A stretch of DNA of 6,787 bases from an uncultured Saprospiraceae bacterium (GTDB lineage: Bacteria; Bacteroidota; Bacteroidia; Chitinophagales; Saprospiraceae), in contig CALHKJ010000488.1 of assembly GCA_938033975.1 (NCBI GenBank), positions 1-6,787 on the forward strand, given 5' to 3'. The number at the start of each line of letters is the position of its first letter. The stretch's first letter is position 1. The notes beneath the pieces were generated by a model, which worked only from the letters and a program-made list of their open reading frames with translations, did not search any database and was not told the DNA's origin. The position numbers and the translations under genes were made by a program. Positions 5,048 through 6,787 of this stretch are shown here, one piece after another.

Positions 5048-6601
5048 ATGATACTTATGAAGCTTAAGAATTTATTTACACTCTTATTTTTATTTATTGG
5101 AATGGTGACCATTTCGGCACAATTAGAATGCGATTGTCCAGAGCCTGATTGGGGTGGCGAAGGTATATGTTTTGAATTCGTTGAAGATGGAGAGACTGTT
5201 GTAGGCTATGCCCCAAGTGAATGTTTTGTAACATGTTGGATAGGAGAAGACTACGAAGTTGTCGAATGTGACGATTTGGAATGGGACGATGATTGGGACT
5301 GGGGTGATGATTGGGAATGGGATGATGACTGCGAATGTTCAGAAGATGATTGGAATGATGAAGGAATCTGTATTGAATTTGAAAACGATGGTGAGACTTA
5401 CACTGAGTGGGCACCAAGTGAATGCTTTGCAGAATGTTGGTATGGTGAAGAGATAGAATTCACTGTTATCGAATGTGATGATTGGGGATGGGGAGATGAT
5501 TGTGAATGTTCAGAGGATGATTGGAATGATGAAGGAATTTGTATTGAGTTGATCTACGAAGGTGAGACATATACTGAATGGGCTCCAAGTGAATGCTATG
5601 CAGAATGCTGGTATGGAGAAGAGCTTGAATATGCAATTGTTGAATGTGATGATTGGGAATGGGAAGATGAATGTGAATGTTCAGATGAAGATTGGAATGA
5701 CGAGGGAATTTGTATTGCCTTAGATTATGAAGGGGTGACTTATATTGAATGGGCACCAAGTGAGTGTCTTGCGGAATGTTGGTATGGAGAAGAATTAGAA
5801 TACACAGTAGTAGATTGTGCAGAAGGTGGTTTTGATTATGAAGGTGGACAATGCAATTGGGGAGAAGATTGTGATTGTGATATTGATTCAGATGAAGGAA
5901 TTTGTATTGCTTATGTTTACTCAGACAGTACTTTTGGAGTCATTGATACTTTAATTGAATGGGTACCAAATGAATGTGTGGCTGATTGTTGGGGCTTTAC
6001 AGATTATGCTGTAGTTGATTGCGAATCACTTTGGGATTGGGAAGAAGATTCTGAAACAATTGGTTTTGAAGGTGAAGAAGCAGAATGTGTGATAGCATTA
6101 ATGGAAAGTGAAGAAATCACTTTCCAAGCATTCTTGATTGGATTTAGTGAGTGTATAGGATTGGAGCTTGATGAATGTGTTTTGAATGCACCGACTTTCG
6201 AATCAGATGAGGAATTCATTGAATATTTATTGCAAAATTGTCCAGAGTGGTTTGGCTTTGCAATGGATGAATCAGATGGACCATCATTATTTAGAGCATA
6301 CCAAGATGTTCAAGAAGCTGGTGTTACTTCTACAAAAGAAATTACAGGCCTAGAATTTAGATTATTAGGCAATCCAGTAGTAGATCAACTGAATGTCTCA
6401 TTAAGCTCTGCTGAGGCTTTAAACTTACAGATTACTGTTACATCTAATACTGGTAAAGTTCTCAATGTAGATCAACTCAGAATAGCTCAAGGAGAGCAGA
6501 TATATGAGTTAAATACTACTCGATTCCCTGCAGGGATATACAATATGGTACTAAGTGAAGAAAAAGCTACTCAAACTTTAAAGTTTATCGTTATTAAGTA
6601 G
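5048..6601 (+). CDS. Cys/Trp-rich, extremely acidic repeat protein with T9SS sorting domain
   Basis: This 517-residue protein has a signal peptide (about 1-25, ending SAQ), five cysteine-rich repeats (28-325), a separate four-cysteine region (about 340-410), a short linker, and a C-terminal T9SS type A sorting domain (about 437-517) with GNPVVDQLNV, PAGIYNMVL and a terminal KFIVIK. It is therefore expected on the cell surface or released. Each repeat has six cysteines. Repeats 2-4 share CxC-x10-C-x17-C-x3-C-x12-C and repeat every 57 residues (171 bp), with motifs DWNDEGICI, GETYTEWAPSEC and AECWYGEE. Repeats 1 and 5 are more diverged. I count 35 Cys, 26 Trp and no Lys, Arg or His from residue 26 to 415. 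A start at the ATG at 5057 (MKLKNLF) would also give a good signal peptide; 5048 has the A-rich upstream context. I do not recognise the repeat as a described family. The order of cysteines and DGxTY recalls Kazal inhibitor domains, but the C3-C4 spacing is longer. Function is unknown. It is monocistronic, with its own terminator. Confidence 0.85.
   Translation: MILMKLKNLFTLLFLFIGMVTISAQLECDCPEPDWGGEGICFEFVEDGETVVGYAPSECFVTCWIGEDYEVVECDDLEWDDDWDWGDDWEWDDDCECSEDDWNDEGICIEFENDGETYTEWAPSECFAECWYGEEIEFTVIECDDWGWGDDCECSEDDWNDEGICIELIYEGETYTEWAPSECYAECWYGEELEYAIVECDDWEWEDECECSDEDWNDEGICIALDYEGVTYIEWAPSECLAECWYGEELEYTVVDCAEGGFDYEGGQCNWGEDCDCDIDSDEGICIAYVYSDSTFGVIDTLIEWVPNECVADCWGFTDYAVVDCESLWDWEEDSETIGFEGEEAECVIALMESEEITFQAFLIGFSECIGLELDECVLNAPTFESDEEFIEYLLQNCPEWFGFAMDESDGPSLFRAYQDVQEAGVTSTKEITGLEFRLLGNPVVDQLNVSLSSAEALNLQITVTSNTGKVLNVDQLRIAQGEQIYELNTTRFPAGIYNMVLSEEKATQTLKFIVIK
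5129..6022 (+). repeat. Five six-cysteine protein repeats, 171-bp period in the central three
   Basis: Units run from the first to the sixth cysteine at 5129-5269, 5330-5476, 5501-5647, 5672-5818 and 5870-6022. The central three start exactly 171 bases apart. By my count units 2 and 3 share 44 of 57 residues, and units 3 and 4 share 39 of 49. Differences fall mostly in conservative positions (F/Y, I/V/L, D/E), so the array has been duplicated and then kept under selection. The outer units have altered C2-C3, C3-C4 or C5-C6 spacing. Confidence 0.9.
5282..5335 (+). repeat. 18-bp tandem repeat x3 encoding W(D/G)DD(W/C)(D/E)
   Basis: Three consecutive 18-base units (5282-5299, 5300-5317, 5318-5335) encode WDDDWD, WGDDWE and WDDDCE. 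The last merges into the first cysteine of repeat 2. The linkers before repeats 3 and 4 contain only one such hexapeptide (WGDDCE, WEDECE). The 20-residue linker here is exactly 12 residues longer than those 8-residue linkers, consistent with two extra units gained by tandem duplication. Confidence 0.8.
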
Positions 6602-6620
6602 TCTTATAGAAATATGTCTA

Positions 6621-6657
6621 AAAGGTCCTGGTTGAAATTCAATCAGGACCTTTTTTT
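6621..6657 (+). terminator. Strong Rho-independent terminator after the repeat-protein gene
   Basis: AAAGGTCCTG (6621-6630) and CAGGACCTTT (6644-6653) are exact reverse complements. A G-U pair and TTGA/TCAA extend the stem to about 15 pairs with a 3-nt loop. A run of seven Ts (6651-6657), partly shared with the stem, follows. It lies 19 nt after the stop codon. Confidence 0.92.
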
Positions 6658-6713
6658 ATTTTAAGCCTCTCATAACAGTATTTTTCCGCAAATTGTCAGA
6701 CTTTTGTAGATAG

Positions 6714-6787
6714 ATGAGAAAATTATTGATTCTAGCTTTTGTTTTAAGTATATCGGCTCTTTCTGCCCAGGATAGTGCCTGGTCTAA
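6714..6787 (+). CDS. Start of an exported protein, cut by the window edge
   Basis: An ATG at 6714 opens a frame that stays open to the last base and encodes MRKLLILAFVLSISALSAQ followed by DSAWS. This is a clear signal peptide: two basic residues, a hydrophobic core, and an SAQ cleavage region like that of the upstream repeat protein. Only 24 codons are visible, so the product cannot be named. It follows a strong terminator by about 57 bases and should have its own promoter, although I see no good promoter match there. Confidence 0.75.
   Translation, partial: MRKLLILAFVLSISALSAQDSAWS

Noticed and set aside
5094..5759. Long open frames on the - strand opposite the repeat protein (5094-5417 and 5466-5759)
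   Set aside because: They arise because the + strand repeats lack codons that read as stops on the other strand. Their products are biased in composition and have no domain, and both lie fully inside the repeat gene.
5330..5842. CRISPR-like periodic array
   Set aside because: The 171-bp period is in frame, codes for conserved protein motifs, and has no short identical repeats with unique spacers.

Overview
The window looks like chromosomal DNA of a member of the Bacteroidota, probably an environmental lineage. The evidence is a secreted protein with a type IX secretion (T9SS) type A C-terminal sorting domain, several signal peptides ending in xAQ, AT-rich DNA, start codons preceded by A/T-rich sequence instead of a Shine-Dalgarno motif, and a twin-arginine (Tat) dependent GMC dehydrogenase cluster of the kind common in that phylum. 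The species cannot be named from the sequence.

Layout: (1) 1-576, the C-terminal part of a di-heme cytochrome c peroxidase/MauG-family protein, open at the left edge. (2) 577-985, a 409-base gap holding several hairpins, a 13-nt sequence present twice, and a clear Rho-independent terminator at 877-918. It may encode a small structured RNA or an attenuating leader. (3) 986-4126, a tight three-gene operon on the + strand: a hydroxypyruvate-isomerase-like TIM-barrel protein with a Tat-like signal, an FAD-dependent GMC dehydrogenase large subunit with a putative 3Fe-4S cysteine motif, and a Tat lipoprotein of the gluconate 2-dehydrogenase subunit 3 family. Gaps are 11 and 1 nt. A bidirectional terminator (4193-4228) ends it. 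(4) 4228-4839, on the - strand, a small secreted or outer-membrane beta-rich protein of unknown function. (5) 4840-5047, a divergent intergenic region with an unexplained + strand terminator-like hairpin and other dyads. (6) 5048-6601, a very acidic, cysteine- and tryptophan-rich repeat protein with a T9SS sorting domain, closed by a strong terminator. (7) 6714-6787, the first codons of another exported protein, cut by the right edge.

How the genes work together: the GMC subunit has no export signal and is probably carried across the inner membrane by the Tat-signal small subunit. Electrons from periplasmic sugar or glycoside oxidation would pass from FAD through the Fe-S cluster to a cytochrome not encoded here. 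The TIM-barrel protein would then isomerise or epimerise the keto product. This resembles known periplasmic 3-keto-glycoside pathways, but the substrate is inferred.

The most unusual item is the repeat protein at 5048-6601. It has five six-cysteine repeats, 26 tryptophans, 35 cysteines and no Lys, Arg or His across about 390 consecutive residues. I do not recognise it as a described family, although its cysteine order and a DGxTY motif faintly recall Kazal domains.
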